A stretch of 64,000 nt of DNA from Tretioscincus oriximinensis (GCA_022410635.1 JAJVDF010000381.1:941145-1005144), one strand, 5' to 3'; shown: positions 1 through 34,439, counted from the first letter of the stretch. A program made the numbers and translations. The notes: generated by a model not told the origin, from the sequence alone.

Positions 1-32
1 CNTCTCTTCACCTGCGCTTCTTTCAATCCCAG

Positions 33-273
33 GTTCCTGGACGAATACGCCAAGCGCAATATCTCCTTTTGGGCGATCACACCTCAGAACGAGCCTGTTC
101 TTTCTGCCTTCATTCACAAGGACGAGTTTCCCACCATGCCTTGCTCACCGGAACAGCAACGGGACTTCATCATTCTGGACCTGGGCCCTGCCCTGAAGGC
201 CAGTCGCCACAAGGACGTCCTGATCGTAATACACGACGACATGAGGATCAACCTCCCAAAGTGGGCCAAAGTG
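33..273 (+). CDS. GBA1: GBA1-family exon with acid/base glutamate
   Basis: Follows TTTCAATCCCAG; begins with the last base of a split codon and then FLDEY; ends ...LPKWAKV before the donor GTGGGT. It carries the catalytic acid/base Glu of QNEP. The last exon position matches the known mammalian boundary after HWAKV. Confidence 0.93.
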
Positions 274-3200
274 GTGGGTTCCCATCAGCTTGGTTGTTTG
301 AACGAGGGTTGCAGAACCGGGCCGGGAGCTCGGGTCAACTCCTGGTTCCATTCCTATGCTGGTCCTACTCTGCTCCTACTCACGGTATCAGAAAATATAT
401 TGTGGAACTAGAGAAGGTTCAGGAAAGGTCAACAAGAAGGATCGAAGGACTTACAGCACCTCCCTTATGAAACCAGGCTGCAATGTCTAGACCTCTTCAG
501 CCTCGAAAGACGGCATTTAAAAAGTGATCTAATTAGAGAAATAAAATCACGCAAAATATTTTCTCTGTCACACAATACTAGGACCAAGGAGCATTCCTTG
601 AAACTGAGGGGCAGAAGAGAGGGGAAAGGATGGTTTTTTTCCCAGTCAGATGGTCATTATTTTGTAGAATTTACTTCCAGAAATGGTGGTGATGGTCTGG
701 ATAGCTTGAAGGCAGAATTAGACAAGTTCATGGGAGCCAAGGGTCAGGGCCAGATTTAGGCTGTATTTTGCCCGTGGGCTGTGATTTACTTACCTATTTA
801 CATATTTCTCTACTTTATTTATTTATTTTATTCCTCCCCTTCCCTCAGCTATTTTGGGTTTTATAATAATGAAAGCAATAAAAATAATATCTTCTTAGTA
901 CTATTGGTATCTATCTTTCTCCTAAATATGGCCCTGCCAAGGGTATAAGTAGCTACAAGGATGGATCTCTTGATCCTGCCTCTGGGATGGAGCAACAGGC
1001 AGGATTTCTGAAGTAACATTTGCAGGGAGTCGAAAACAGGAGCAATTGGTGGGTGAGACAGAAGGCTGGACTAGATGGGCTCTGGCCCAATTCCACAGGG
1101 CTCCTCTTATGCTTATAGGTTCTCATGTATTCTTGCATGAGTTGGAAGGGATCTCTAGGTTCACCAGATCCAAGCCTCTGCCCAATGCATGATTCACACT
1201 AGATCTTCTCAACAGCCAGTTTGCTGTAGTGGTTAGAGTGTTGGGGTCTTATCTGATAGTCTCCTGGTTCGATTCCCCACTCCTCCTCCATGAAAGCCAG
1301 CTGGGTGATCTTGGGCCAGTCACAGTTCTTTAGAACTCTCTCAGCCCCACCTACTTCAAAGGGTGTCTGTTGTGGAGAAAGCAACAAAAAAGCTATGTGC
1401 GCCACCCTATGGTTGGCCCTCCTGAGACCTTCGGGTATAGAGCGGGATATAAGTACAAATAAATAAATAAATAAATCTTAAACTATTGTATTATACAGGG
1501 TGCTTCAAAAAACGCAGACACGCTTTGAACTTCCATAGAAAATTTATTTACTGTTCTACAAGGTTACATTTCAGGATTTCCCGATTGGAACAGTATTAAC
1601 GTTTGTTATTTACGTTTTATTTACGTTGGACTTTAAGCTTTCTAATTTCCTGAATTTAACTTTGTAGAACAGTAAATAAATTTTCTATGGAAGTTCAAAG
1701 TAGTATATACATTTTTTTGAAGCGCCCTGTACTACAGGGGTCCCCGTTTATCTTAAGATTTTTCTAAACTTAACAGAACACCGTTCGTGTCGGCTCCAAA
1801 TCCTGTTTGAATCGATTGAAATATTAATCTGTCCTGTTATCCGTTCCCAGTAATTGTTGCTCCCATCTTTGCAGATCCTGGGAGACAGCCGCTCGGCCCA
1901 GTATGTGAACGGAACGGCCATCCATTGGTACCTGGACTGGATTATCCCTCCTGGCCCCACGTTACAAGCCACGCACGGCCTCTTCCCCAACTTCTTCCTG
2001 CTCTACACCGAGGCCTGCAACGGCTACCAGTTCTGGCAAACCAAAGTCGACTTGGGAAGCTGGGGCCGGGGTGAGGCCTACAGTAACAACATAATAACGG
2101 TACGGATGGACTTGGTGGTCGGCTTTTAAGCTCCTTCCGTGGGGTCTCCTTCCAAATTTTATTCTGGATCTAGTAGAATTATCCTGTTGGGTTACAGTAA
2201 TGCAACGGGCTCCAGCTCCTCTTCCCCCTTGTTCCTATCCGTGCTCTGTCCTCTCTCCATCCTTTGTCGCCTCCCATTTCCTTTTCGGTTGCTGCTTTTT
2301 TGTTTCATTCCTTCATTTCATTTTCCTTTCCTTCTTTCTTCCTTTCCTTCTTTTGTTCTTCCTTTACTCACCAGTACTGGTCCCAGTACTGAACCCTCAG
2401 GTATTTCATTTCTCACATATTTCTACCCAGAGAACTGCCCATTTATTTCAACCCTCTGTTTTCTGAATTTTAGTCAGTTTCTAACCCAGGACCCTGGTCT
2501 CTGGAGGCTGCCAAAGTTCCAAGCCCTGTCNNNNNNNNNNNNNNNNNNNNNNNNNNNNNNNNNNNNNNNNNNNNNNNNNNNNNNNNNNNNNNNNNNNNNN
2601 NNNNNNNNNNNNNNNNNNNNNNNNNNNNNNNNNNNNNNNNNNNNNNNNNNNNNNNNNNNNNNNNNNNNNNNNNNNNNNNNNNNNNNNNNNNNNNNNNNNN
2701 NNNNNNNNNNNNNNNNNNNNNNNNNNNNNNNNNNNNNNNNNNNNNNNNNNNNNNNNNNNNNNNNNNNNNNNNNNNNNNNNNNNNNNNNNNNNNNNNNNNN
2801 NNNNNNNNNNNNNNCATTGGTCTCTGGATGATGCCAAAGTTCCGAGCCCTGGCATTGGTCTCTGAATGATGCCAAAGTTCCGAGCCCTGGCATTGGTCTC
2901 TGAATGATGCCAAAGTTCCGAGCCCTGTCATTGGTCTCTGGATGATGCCAAAGTTCTGAGCCCTGGCATTGGTTGTTATACCTGGAATGTTGAGCTCTCC
3001 ATGCCTTTTATTATATGTACAAATAGCAGGCCATTGGCTGCAGGCTAGTGCAGAATATTGCAGGTTCCAGGTGAAGGAAAGGTGAATCACTGGTTACTAG
3101 AATGGGTGCCCAGAAGCCATTGGTGGGGCATCTAGTGAAACTGGATAGGGAACCTGATGGTTGTACCTTAATCCAGCAGGGAATTGTAGGAAAACTGATC

Positions 3201-6200
3201 AAATTTGCCGATGACACAGAACTAGGAGGGATGCTAATACTAAAGAAGAGAAAGAGAGGGCGGATTCACAAAGATCTAGACAAGCTGGCATGGGCCGAAA
3301 CTAACAGAGTGGTCTTTAACAGGGAGAAATGCCTTCCCCACATTGGAGTCTGGCGTTGGCCAACGTAAGGGTTGGCATTTCTGCCACAATCTCTTGTGCC
3401 ACGTTTTTCTTTCGGGATCTCTGCAGAACCTGAACAGCTTCGTCACGGGTTGGATCGACTGGAACCTGGCCCTGGATACGCGAGGGGGACCCAATTATGC
3501 CGACAATCCCGTGGACAGCCCGGTCATCGTGAACGCCGAGAAGGATGAATTCTACAAGCAGCCCATGTTCTACCACTTAGGGCACTTTAGGTAAACTGGC
3601 AAGGGCTGGAGACGGGGTCTGGGAAGGGGCAATTAGTGGGTCAAAAGCAGAGAGTGGATTAGCCAGGGTGCCCCACGCCCTTTTCCTCCTGGCAACCAAT
3701 ATTGCAAGATCCAGACCACCGCTGGAGATGTCTTTTCGTCTATAGTTTGGCTTCCCTGAATTGTGTTCATTACAAAGGGTGTTATTTGGTTCTGCTATGA
3801 CTTCCGGCTTCTGGGATAACACCTGGGCATATAATTTGGTAGAAGATTTTGCCTTCTTCTGGTCCAGACGGCCCAGGTGCAATTGGGGGNCTCTGTGTGA
3901 GACAGAATGTGGACTAGGGAGGCTCCGGCCCCATTCAGCAGGGCTCCTCTTATGTTCTTATNTTCTAAGGAGACAGGCAATAATGTGGAGAAAATATACT
4001 GCTCAGAACAATTAAGAGAACACTTTAACATAACATATTTGTCTTCTTATAGACAGGCTTATGGACACCAAGGGTATAAATGGGTACTAGGATGGATGTC
4101 TGGATGCTGCCTCCGGGATGGAGAAACAGGCAGGACTCTTGAGATACCATTTGCAAGGAGTCATGAACAGGAGCATATTTTGCTTTCCTCTGTTCNGNCT
4201 NCCCAGGGGCATCTGGGGGGCCTCTGTGTGGGACAGAANGCTGGACTAGGTGGGCTCTGGCCTGGTCCAGTATGGCTCTTCTTACGTTATGTTCTTCTTT
4301 TTGTAAATAGGAATCACACTCTGGCTCAGTAGCTTTTTATTCAGTGGTACTATCTCGGCAGCAAAGAGAGCGTCAAATACGGTGGTCCTACCCAGGGCCC
4401 CCACACCCAGCTCCATTTGCCTGGTGCAGCACAAACAAGCTTCCTTTTTGAATGTAGACCCTGGCCGGGAACCTGCAAAAACCTCATCCTGGTAGCCAAC
4501 ACTGTGCCCAGATATAAAGGACTTTGTCCCCCCATCTGTATGGTGCTATGAAAGCCCAAGGGGCCACTTTGTGCTCCCCACATCGTTCACCTGGAGTCCC
4601 AGCACCCTCTGCTCCTCTAAGAGCAACATAACCTAGTAGATATTTTACCTGCATTGTTTTTATGATGTATGTTTTATTAGATTGCCACAAGTGGCATCAG
4701 GTGATCTAGTTCACTTTCTTGTGGGGATGCTGAGTTACTGCACTATTTACCTTACCCCCTTTACCCCTACATACCTACCTTCCTTCGTTACACCAATAGA
4801 GGAAAGCATTTGGTGTAGTGGTTAGAGTATTGGACTCGCACCTGGTAGTCTCCCAGTTCAATTCCCCACTCCTCCATGAAAGCCAACTGGGTGACCTTAG
4901 GCCAGTCACAGTTCTTTAGAACTCTCTCAGCCCCACCTACTTCACAGGGTGTCTGTTGTGGAGAAAGCAACAAGAGCTATGTGCGCCACCCTATGATTGG
5001 GCGCCCTGAGGCCTTCGGGTATAGGGCGGGATATAAGTACAAACAAACAAACAAAACTTACTAGTCAGGCATGGATAGCTCAGTCGCTAGATTGGGAGAT
5101 GGGGTTCTGAAGCCCTGTGTGGGACGTGGGGAGGGCTGAGTACCTTCCACAAGCCTGTAGCTCCAGCCAACCCAGCTATTCGAAAGCAGGAATTGTAAGA
5201 AATTGCAACTGACTGCAAGTAGATACATAGGAACCACCACAGCCTGGTGGGGAAGATAGAATGTCTGCCTTCAGGCAAAATATATCCTTGTAAGCTGCTT
5301 TGAGTCCCTTTGGAAGNTGAGAAAAGTGGGGTATAAGGACCCAGTTCTTCTTCCTTCTTCTTCCTCTTCCTCTTCTTCTTTTCTTCATCCACTATGACTA
5401 CTATTACGAACTTACTTACTTACTAACTTACTTATATTCCACCCTATACCTAAAAGTCTCAGGGCAGATCACAATTGAAACATAAATGAAAATNGAACCG
5501 TTAAAAATAGAACTGCAATTTCAACAAAAGGGAAATTTTTGGTTCAGCCGAAAACCTGTGTCTTTACCAGACGCCTGAACGTGTACAATGTAGGTGCCAG
5601 ACACACCTCAAAGNGGGGATAATTCCATAATTTGGGGGCTATCANACCACCTCCTTCTCTCTCTCTATCCATCCATCCCGAGAGCAAGCTAGATAGNCAG
5701 ATAGATATCCTAGGAAGGGGATGTTTGAGCCCCTTGGTGATTAACAAGACAATGGTGGGCAGCAAGTTAGTGCTTTAAGCTCCCACGTCTACAACTCCCT
5801 TCTCTGTTCCTTTTGTCCAGCAAGTTCATCCCTGAAAAGTCTGTCCGAGTTTCTCTGGCCTCCGTTTCAGCCTTCAACGGTTGCTGGCTCCAGACGGCAG
5901 GCTTCCTACGCCCAGATGGAGACGCCATCGTTGTGGTGCTGAATAAGTAAGTCTGGCGAAGAACCTGCTGGATTTGGTTTCTGTCCTAGTGGGACAAGAA
6001 GCTGGACCAGGTGGGCTCCTGCCTGATCCAGCAGGGTTCCTCTTGTGTTCCAATTCCTTTCGCAGCAATTCCGGTAGCTTGTCAGCCTTTCCTCCCCTGA
6101 ACAAATCCCTTGGNTCTCTTTCAGGTGCTCCTCGCCCGTCAATTTCTGCATCTCAGACGCAGCGATCGGCTGCCTAGAAGACGTGGCTCCCCCTTACTCC

Positions 6201-6233
6201 ATTCAGACCTACTTGTGGACAAGGGACTTGTGA
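33..6233 (+). CDS. GBA1: Lysosomal glucosylceramidase (GBA1 family), 3' five coding exons
   Basis: Spliced gene entering from the left edge; coding exons 33-273, 1875-2099, 3427-3590, 5821-5946 and 6125-6233 (TGA stop) join in frame with AG/GT boundaries and give 287 residues, the C-terminal half of the enzyme. The family (GH30) hydrolyses glucosylceramide to glucose and ceramide in the lysosome. Both catalytic glutamates are visible: the acid/base Glu in QNEP (codon 91-93) and the nucleophile in YTEACNG (codon 2010-2012), 106 residues apart, against 105 in human GBA1. Family landmarks include [22 protein letters not shown] and the C-terminal [10 protein letters not shown]. The loop after QNEP and the IVIHDDMRI strand differ strongly from mammalian GBA1, and the gene is not in the mammalian MTX1/THBS3 neighbourhood, so a GBA1-like paralogue is possible. 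It is convergent with KHDC4. Confidence 0.93.
398..1128 (+). mobile_element. CR1-type LINE 3' fragment
   Basis: Within a GBA1 intron. It starts at a sequence equivalent to the 'tattgtggaactagagaagg' block of the better copies at 58.9 and 43.3 kb and runs to the typical 3' end 'gggctcctcttatg'. It is degenerate and has no open frame. Confidence 0.75.
1207..1478 (+). mobile_element. tRNA-derived SINE (type A, AAATA tail)
   Basis: The head carries a polymerase III-like A box (tagtggttagagtg) and B box (ggttcgattcc). The body is the block ending 'gggtgtctgttgtggag'. The tail is 'cgggatataagtacaaataaataaat'. Squamate SINE-like; copies at 4.8, 20.9 and 44.2 kb. Confidence 0.8.
1496..1729. mobile_element. 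Palindromic mariner-like MITE
   Basis: Non-autonomous element with terminal inverted repeats of roughly 80 bp beginning CAGGGYGCTTCAAAAAA, flanked by TA on both sides (1494-1495 and 1730-1731), the mariner/Tc1 target duplication. Arms share 'ttgaacttccatagaaaatt' and its reverse complement. There is no transposase frame. It lies in a GBA1 intron. Confidence 0.8.
1875..2099 (+). CDS. GBA1: GBA1-family exon with nucleophile glutamate
   Basis: Acceptor TTTGCAG, donor GTACGG, 75 whole codons. It contains the nucleophile motif TEACNG, a possible N-glycosylation sequon NGT, and AIHWYLD corresponding to human VHWYLD. Confidence 0.93.
2220..2470. repeat. Polypyrimidine-rich stretch
   Basis: C/T-rich low-complexity sequence (cttcc/ttcctt runs) leading into the minisatellite. 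No exon was seen in it. Confidence 0.6.
2490..2975. repeat. 38-bp minisatellite with assembly gap
   Basis: Tandem units of about 38 bp containing 'tgatgccaaagttccgagcc' and 'cattggtctctg', interrupted by 284 Ns (2531-2814). The same family occurs in inverted orientation at 40.2-41.0 kb. Long open frames through it are artefacts of a stop-free repeat. Confidence 0.9.
3100..3355 (+). mobile_element. LINE reverse-transcriptase fragment
   Basis: The translation contains [12 protein letters not shown], the non-LTR reverse-transcriptase active-site region (FADD), followed by [14 protein letters not shown] and VVFNREKC, typical of CR1-like elements. It is a short relic in a GBA1 intron. Confidence 0.7.
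3427..3590 (+). CDS. GBA1: GBA1-family exon, GWIDWNLAL block
   Basis: Acceptor CTGCAG, donor GTAAAC, ends in phase 2. It encodes [16 protein letters not shown] and [10 protein letters not shown]. The conserved Trp of GGPNW in mammals is Tyr here (GGPNYA). Confidence 0.93.
3868..4300 (+). mobile_element. CR1 3'-end fragments
   Basis: Two adjacent 3'-end pieces: 3868-3967 ending 'gctcctcttatgttcttat' and 4052-4298 starting 'gacaggcttatggacaccaa'. Intronic. The following 4300-4790 shows nothing recognisable. Confidence 0.65.
4806..5057 (+). mobile_element. tRNA-derived SINE (type A)
   Basis: Full-length copy of the 1.2-kb SINE: 'ggtgtagtggttagagtatt' head, B box-like 'agttcaattcc', tail 'gggcgggatataagtacaaa'. 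Confidence 0.8.
5068..5395 (+). mobile_element. tRNA-derived SINE (type C, GTATAAGRACCC tail)
   Basis: Head 'ggcatggatagctcagtcgc' resembles a tRNA 5' half. The body contains 'ttgtaagctgctttgagtcc' and the tail 'gggtataaggacccagttct' followed by CTT repeats. Other copies: 34.6, 42.1, 49.4, 52.4, 53.8, 54.1 and 62.0 kb. Confidence 0.75.
5821..5946 (+). CDS. GBA1: GBA1-family exon, beta-sandwich domain
   Basis: Acceptor TTTTGTCCAG, donor GTAAGT. It encodes [14 protein letters not shown] to [11 protein letters not shown], matching the C-terminal beta domain of human GBA1 (KFIPEGSQRVGL, DGSAVVVVLN). The middle ([14 protein letters not shown]) is divergent. Confidence 0.9.
6125..6233 (+). CDS. 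GBA1: GBA1-family last coding exon
   Basis: Acceptor CTCTTTCAG, stop TGA at 6231-6233. It encodes 35 residues ending [14 protein letters not shown], aligned with the mammalian end PGYSIHTYLWRRQ. Confidence 0.9.
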
Positions 6234-6344
6234 CCATTGCACAGACGTGTAGGGAGAGGCAATCTCTGTGGTTGGAGGGTAGAAGCGAGGATTATCCCTT
6301 CCGTGCCGAGCGAGTCCAGACAACCAGCCGAGTGTCCATCTACA

Positions 6345-6575
6345 TTCATAAACTGGGAGCCAGTGTCAGGCTCTTATCTGGAGACCTCCTGGTTCGATTC
6401 TCCTTTCATCCATAAAGCCAGCTGGGCGACCTTGGGCTAATCACTGTTTTGGAGGTCCCTCAGCCCCACCTACTTCACAGGGTGTCTGTTGTGAAGAGAA
6501 GGACAGGAGGTTACTTTAGCCGCTTGGATTGCCTTCGGGTTCAGAAAAGCAGGGTACGCAAACCGACTCTTCTTC
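6345..6575 (+). mobile_element. tRNA-derived SINE (type B, Sauria-like)
   Basis: 'gggagccagtgtcaggctct' head, 'cctggttcgattctc' B box, 'cagggtgtctgttgtgaaga' body and '...ccgactcttcttc' tail. It lies just after the GBA1 stop codon and so would be in its 3' UTR. Confidence 0.75.
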
Positions 6576-6904
6576 TGCAACTCCCAAATGACTGAGAAAC
6601 ACTGCAAAACATCTGGAGAAGTAGTACCACCTCCAGACCTGGAGAAAGCAGAGAGAAGCCCAAGGACCATCAGCTTGGAAAATGCATCTACTGCACCAGC
6701 CAGTCTCTTCCCATCCTTTGGCGATTGCTTGAGCTCCGCTTATCAAACATTAAAAGGAGGAAGTGAACTGAGCCCAAACTTTTCCCCTACCCCAACCAAC
6801 CAGCTGCATGTAGGACTACAACCTGGGGATGAGACTTGTCCATCTTCTTCTCTTTCATTTGGGCCATGCTTATAACGAATCATCTCACTGCCACCCAGCA
6901 GTCA

Positions 6905-7765
6905 TTATCAAGTTCTTGAGGTGGAACTGGAATCATAGCGTTGGACGAGTCCTCCAGGGTCATGGGGTCCAAGGCCTGCTCAGTGCAGGATCCAGTGAGC
7001 CATCCCAGACTGATGGCTGCCCAGCCTGTTTGAAGACTTCCAGCAAAGAGGAACTCATCAGCTCCCGTGGCAACTTCTTCCACTTAGCTTATTGTCCTTA
7101 CTGTCACAAAGTTTCCTCGGATATCTAAATCTCCTCCTTTGCAGTTTCACCCCATTGTTTCTAGTCCTTCCATGTGCCCATGAGAAGACGTCTGACCCCT
7201 CTGCTCTGTGGAAGCCCTTCAGGTATTTGTAGGCAGCTATCAGGTCTCCTGTCTTCTCTTTTGCAGACTAAACATCCCTCGATCCTTTAACGGTTCCTCA
7301 CAGTACATGGTTTCCGGATCACTCACCATCCTTGTAACTCTACCTCTGAACCTGGTTCAGTTTATCAGTCGCTTTTTAAAATTGGGGTGCCCAGAGTTGA
7401 ACACTGGGGCTGATCAAAGTACTGTAGAGAGAAATAATTACTTCACGTAATTGAGATTCTACGTTCCTCTTAATACACCCCAAGATTGTGTTTGCCCTGT
7501 TTGCAGCTGCCTCACCCTGTGACTCATGATTAGTCTGTGATCAGCCAATACACCCAGGTCCTTTTCCCATGTGTTCAGACATATTCCTCCCATTCTGCAC
7601 GTGCTGTTTTCATTTTTCTTGCCCAGATGTAGGTCCTTGCAGACCACTCACCACCCTTGTAACTCTTTGAACCTGCTCCACTTTATCAATGTTCTTTTTA
7701 AATTCAATTGAACACAGTATTCCAAGCGTGGTCTGACCAAGGCCTTCAGATCTCTCTGCAATTTG
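6905..7765 (-). mobile_element. CR1 LINE 3' fragment, antisense
   Basis: Reverse complement of CR1 sequence: 'ctccagggtcatggggtcca', 'gtaggcagctatcaggtctc' and 'gttgaacactggggctgatc' match the antisense pattern of the other copies. It occupies most of the GBA1 3' flank. Confidence 0.7.
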
Positions 7766-7786
7766 CAACGGTCTGTGGACTGATCA

Positions 7787-7802
7787 AATAAATATTTTTA
7801 TT
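7787..7802. promoter_or_regulatory. Back-to-back poly(A) signals between convergent genes
   Basis: AATAAA on the plus strand at 7787-7792 (possible GBA1 end) and AATAAA on the minus strand at 7802-7797 (possible KHDC4 end). Other minus-strand AATAAA motifs are at 7903-7898 and 7987-7982. Use of any of them is inferred. Confidence 0.4.
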
Positions 7803-9290
7803 ACTGACTCTTCCAATTGGAAAAGAATGACCAAGTCCAGGCTTTGTATTTTTGTTGAGCCATAAATTACCAAGCTGAGCTAAGAGTGCAAGCTAGGTTT
7901 TATTCAGATTCCCAAGGTTCAGTTCAAACAGAATCAGGAGAACGTGGCTGATTCTCCACTTCAAATGAAAATATAGGTCTGTTTATTTACACACACGGGG
8001 AGCAAGGAGGATAAAAATCAGGTGATGCGAAGGTTCCTTTTTTTCTAATCGATCCCCAAACCTGTCAAATCTCTTCCGTAGAAAAAACAGCAACCAATAC
8101 TCCCTCCCCACACACACTCCAATATTCCAAACTTTTACTTCTCGTTTGAACACAAGATAGCAAAATATCAGATCCATTGGTGCTCCCCGATGCATCCCGT
8201 TGCACGTTCAAATGGTGCAGAAATGTCTGACTCGGAAGCAGCCCTAGAGAGCAGCTGGCCGGAGCTCAGAATGACTACAAAACCATTTTGGAGAAATTCT
8301 CTCATAGGGTAGAATGGTTCTTCATCAAAGTAATAAAAAGTCGAACGCGCCCGGCTTGCAGTTTTTACAGCCAAGAAAGCAAAATGTGGCTGGAAAGAGG
8401 GGATCGGGGTGTGGAAACGCATCGTGGTCGGTAGCAAAGCCAATTCTGCCGCGCTGATGAGGTGGAGAGTTGAGCGTGGGACCAGATGAGGCCTGACGTA
8501 AGACGGACTTCTCCTAAGTTCTACATCTCAGGCAGGACTTCTTCACACACACTGTCCACCCTCCCCTCCCCAGTTAATGTGACTGCAAGGAACCAAGAGC
8601 AAGAAAGAGAAAAACGATCAAAAGGTAACAGCTCGGCAAAGGAAAGCTCTGAAGGCAGCTGCTTGAACCAGGAGATTGAAAAAACAATCCACTGAAATTT
8701 GTCAGGAGTGGGAGAGGCTTCTACGAGGTAATTTCCTAGCAAAAGGTACCCCCTTCGCCCACCTCAAACCCAATCAAGAATCCTTGTGTTGCACTCAAAA
8801 GTAAAATCCAGGTATAAGCAGGAATAACAGCAAAACATAAGCAGATTAAGGTCTGTATTGGGCTAGGAAACCTGAAGACCAGCTGCACCGAAACAAACGA
8901 GGAAAGGAAAGAAAGGAAACGAGGGAGGAAAGGGAGGGAAAGAAGGGCGGAAAGAAAGGAAGGAAGGAGAGAGCAAAAAGAGGAGAATCATTCCCTGTAG
9001 AGTCACACCAACACTGGCACCTGCGATTGTATTCCAAAAAACCCACGATTGCCATGCTGACTTGGGCAAGGTCGAGTCCACCGCAGTGTACAGCAATTTT
9101 TTAAAAAATGAAAAAAAAACCGGTGGTGGGTGGGGGGAGGAGGAGCCCCCACCGTAGTAAAAGGGCTCACACTGCATCTTGNAAGCTTGTGCAAAAAGGT
9201 CAAGGACGACGATGCGGAGGTTCGTTTTGTAATATACATGCATTATTGCTCGATAGAGTCGGGTAGATGAGTGACCGTGACTGTTGGTAC
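7803..9290 (-). other. KHDC4: Probable KHDC4 3' UTR
   Basis: Sequence with no recognised interspersed repeat, immediately downstream of the KHDC4 stop codon and ending near minus-strand AATAAA motifs. It contains a purine-rich patch at 8885-8985. The end point is uncertain. Confidence 0.5.
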
Positions 9291-32500
<23,210 letters not shown>

Positions 32501-32847
32501 GGCTCCCAGGCTCCTGGCCAGCCGCCGTCTAGGCCGCGACGCCGCCACTTCTCCCCTAGGTCTGGGGCTGCTGCTCTGACGGAGCGACTTCCTCTTTTCC
32601 TTGACGTCACTTCCGCCTCCGCGCGGCTGCAGCAGCTGGGCCGGCCGCGGAGGGAGGGGCGGGCGGCGACGACCTGCTGGACGCCACCACGTGATCTGCC
32701 GGTTGTCCTGACAACCGGGGAGGAGGCTGAGCGAGATTCGCAGAGATAGAAAAAGGATAGAACGACACGCGCATGCCGACTTACGGGTGGTTTACAGAGA
32801 ACTATGGTTACTGGGGGGACGTGCTGGTGCTGCTCCTATAACGGGAG

Positions 32848-33565
32848 CAAAAAAGATGCAATTTCAGTTGAGTGCCAGGGGTCAGGGCTGCATCTGTAAG
32901 GGGCGCAAAAAAGAAGCAATTTCAGTTGGGTGCTGCTTATAAATGGCTGCACCAGCTGCTGAAATTTCCTCTTAGGCACATCCATTAAAGGTGCAGATAC
33001 AAGGAAGAACAACCACAGGAGAGCTTCACCTTTTCTGGTTGAAAAAAAGGAAGAAAAAAAAGAAGCCATTTCAGCAGGTGTCCACATATAATGCCTGCAG
33101 ACCAGCTGTTGAAATTTCCTCTTTGGCACATCCATTAAAGGTGCAGATACAAGGAAGAACAACCACAGGAGAGCATCACCTTTTCTGGTTGAAAAAAAGG
33201 AAGAAAAAAAAAGAAGCCATTTCAGCAGGTGTCCACATATAATGCCTGCAGACCAGCTGTTGAAATTTCCTCTTTGGCACATCCATTAAAGGTGCAGATA
33301 CAAGGAAGAACAACCACAGGAGAGCATCACCTTTTCTGGTTGAAAAAAAGGAAGAAAAAAAAAGAAGCCATTTCAGCAGGTGTCCACATATAATGCCTGC
33401 AGACCAGCTGTTGAAATTTCCTCTTTGGCACATCCATTACAGATGAACCAAGGAACAGTGCTTCTTTGATGGTTGAAAGAAGCCATTTCAGGAGGGTACA
33501 CAGCCCACAATGTCTTCACACCAGCTGCTGAAATTTCCTCTTGGACACATCCATTAAAGATGCAG
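32848..33565. repeat. 150-bp tandem repeat upstream of KHDC4
   Basis: Three close copies start at 32991, 33141 and 33292 (periods 150 and 151), with diverged partial units on both sides. Unit landmarks are 'gtgcagatacaaggaagaac', 'gaagccatttcagcaggtgt' and 'gttgaaatttcctctttggc'. Confidence 0.92.
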
Positions 33566-33809
33566 CAGCACTGCTGGCCTGTTTTGTGTTTCTGGTAATC
33601 TCCTCCCTCCCCCAACTCAGTAAATTCCAGTGGCCATATTGGATAGCTTGGCTGCATCCCCACATAACTTATTTATTCCACTATAAGCTGGATATTCCGC
33701 AATAAAGCACTATGGGGACGGATCTATTCCAGAATATCTCATTTCCATTAAGGTAAGAAAAGCGTTCAAATTTTGCAAATTGCTCTCTGTTCAGAAGTCC
33801 CAGGTCCAT

Positions 33810-34110
33810 CCTGTTTCTCTACTTCTGACTTGGCAGAAAAATATTTCCTGTTTTATGGTTTTTAAGTTGTGTTCCTGCCTGCTTTTTTCATGATAACAAG
33901 AGCCTATTATAAAAACTTGGGTGCCCAGTGACTTCACAGAGTTGGTTGTAGCAGCAGCCCAAATGTGAAATAGAGCTGTTGTAGGGCCTCCTGGGAAGTG
34001 TAGTCCAAGCTGCAAGCAGCNTCTTCTGCCTAACCTGTGTGGGGCTGTGCCCTGTAGACTATACGTTCCAACCTGCACTACAGATAAGCCTTTCTACCCA
34101 ATCTGTTGTC
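33810..34110 (+). repeat. Unnamed ~300-bp dispersed repeat
   Basis: 'gttcctgcctgcttttttca', 'gcagcagcccaaatgtgaaa' and 'cctgtagactatacgttcc' blocks; relatives at 21.5, 36.1 and 48.75 kb. Confidence 0.65.
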
Positions 34111-34439
34111 TGCCCACAGAAAACCTTTTTGCTGCTTACAAGACGCTGGCAGCTTATAGGAGCCTGCCATCTACGTGCTACTGTAGACTATGGCAGCCAC
34201 CGAATTATTATTCCAGGCAGATAATTCCAGGATGATACTGGAATTCCCACACATATTAAAGGCAACCCAAACATAATCCTGGGAATTGGTCCTGCCATAG
34301 CCTACACTGGCATATGAGTGGCCAAGCTCTGTATTAAGACATAAACCAAAATAAGGATCAGTGGGGACAGGAGGAGGAGGAGGAAAAGGAGGAGAAGAAG
34401 AAGAACAGAAGAGGAAAGCAGTTAACAAGCTATTTTTCG

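Noticed and set aside
2139..3090. Open frames of 124-230 codons crossing the first N gap
   Set aside because: They run through Ns and a stop-free minisatellite; no protein similarity or splice support.
4806..5395. Possible functional tRNA genes (A- and B-box-like sequences)
   Set aside because: The same tRNA-like heads recur with SINE bodies and A-rich or CTT tails throughout the window; no complete cloverleaf was seen.
32836..33433. Repeating 50-residue frame (APLMDVPKRKFQQLV...)
   Set aside because: Product of the 150-bp tandem repeat; no start context, splice sites or homology.
32991..33442. CRISPR-like regular repeats
   Set aside because: Units are contiguous long tandem repeats without spacers, in vertebrate DNA.
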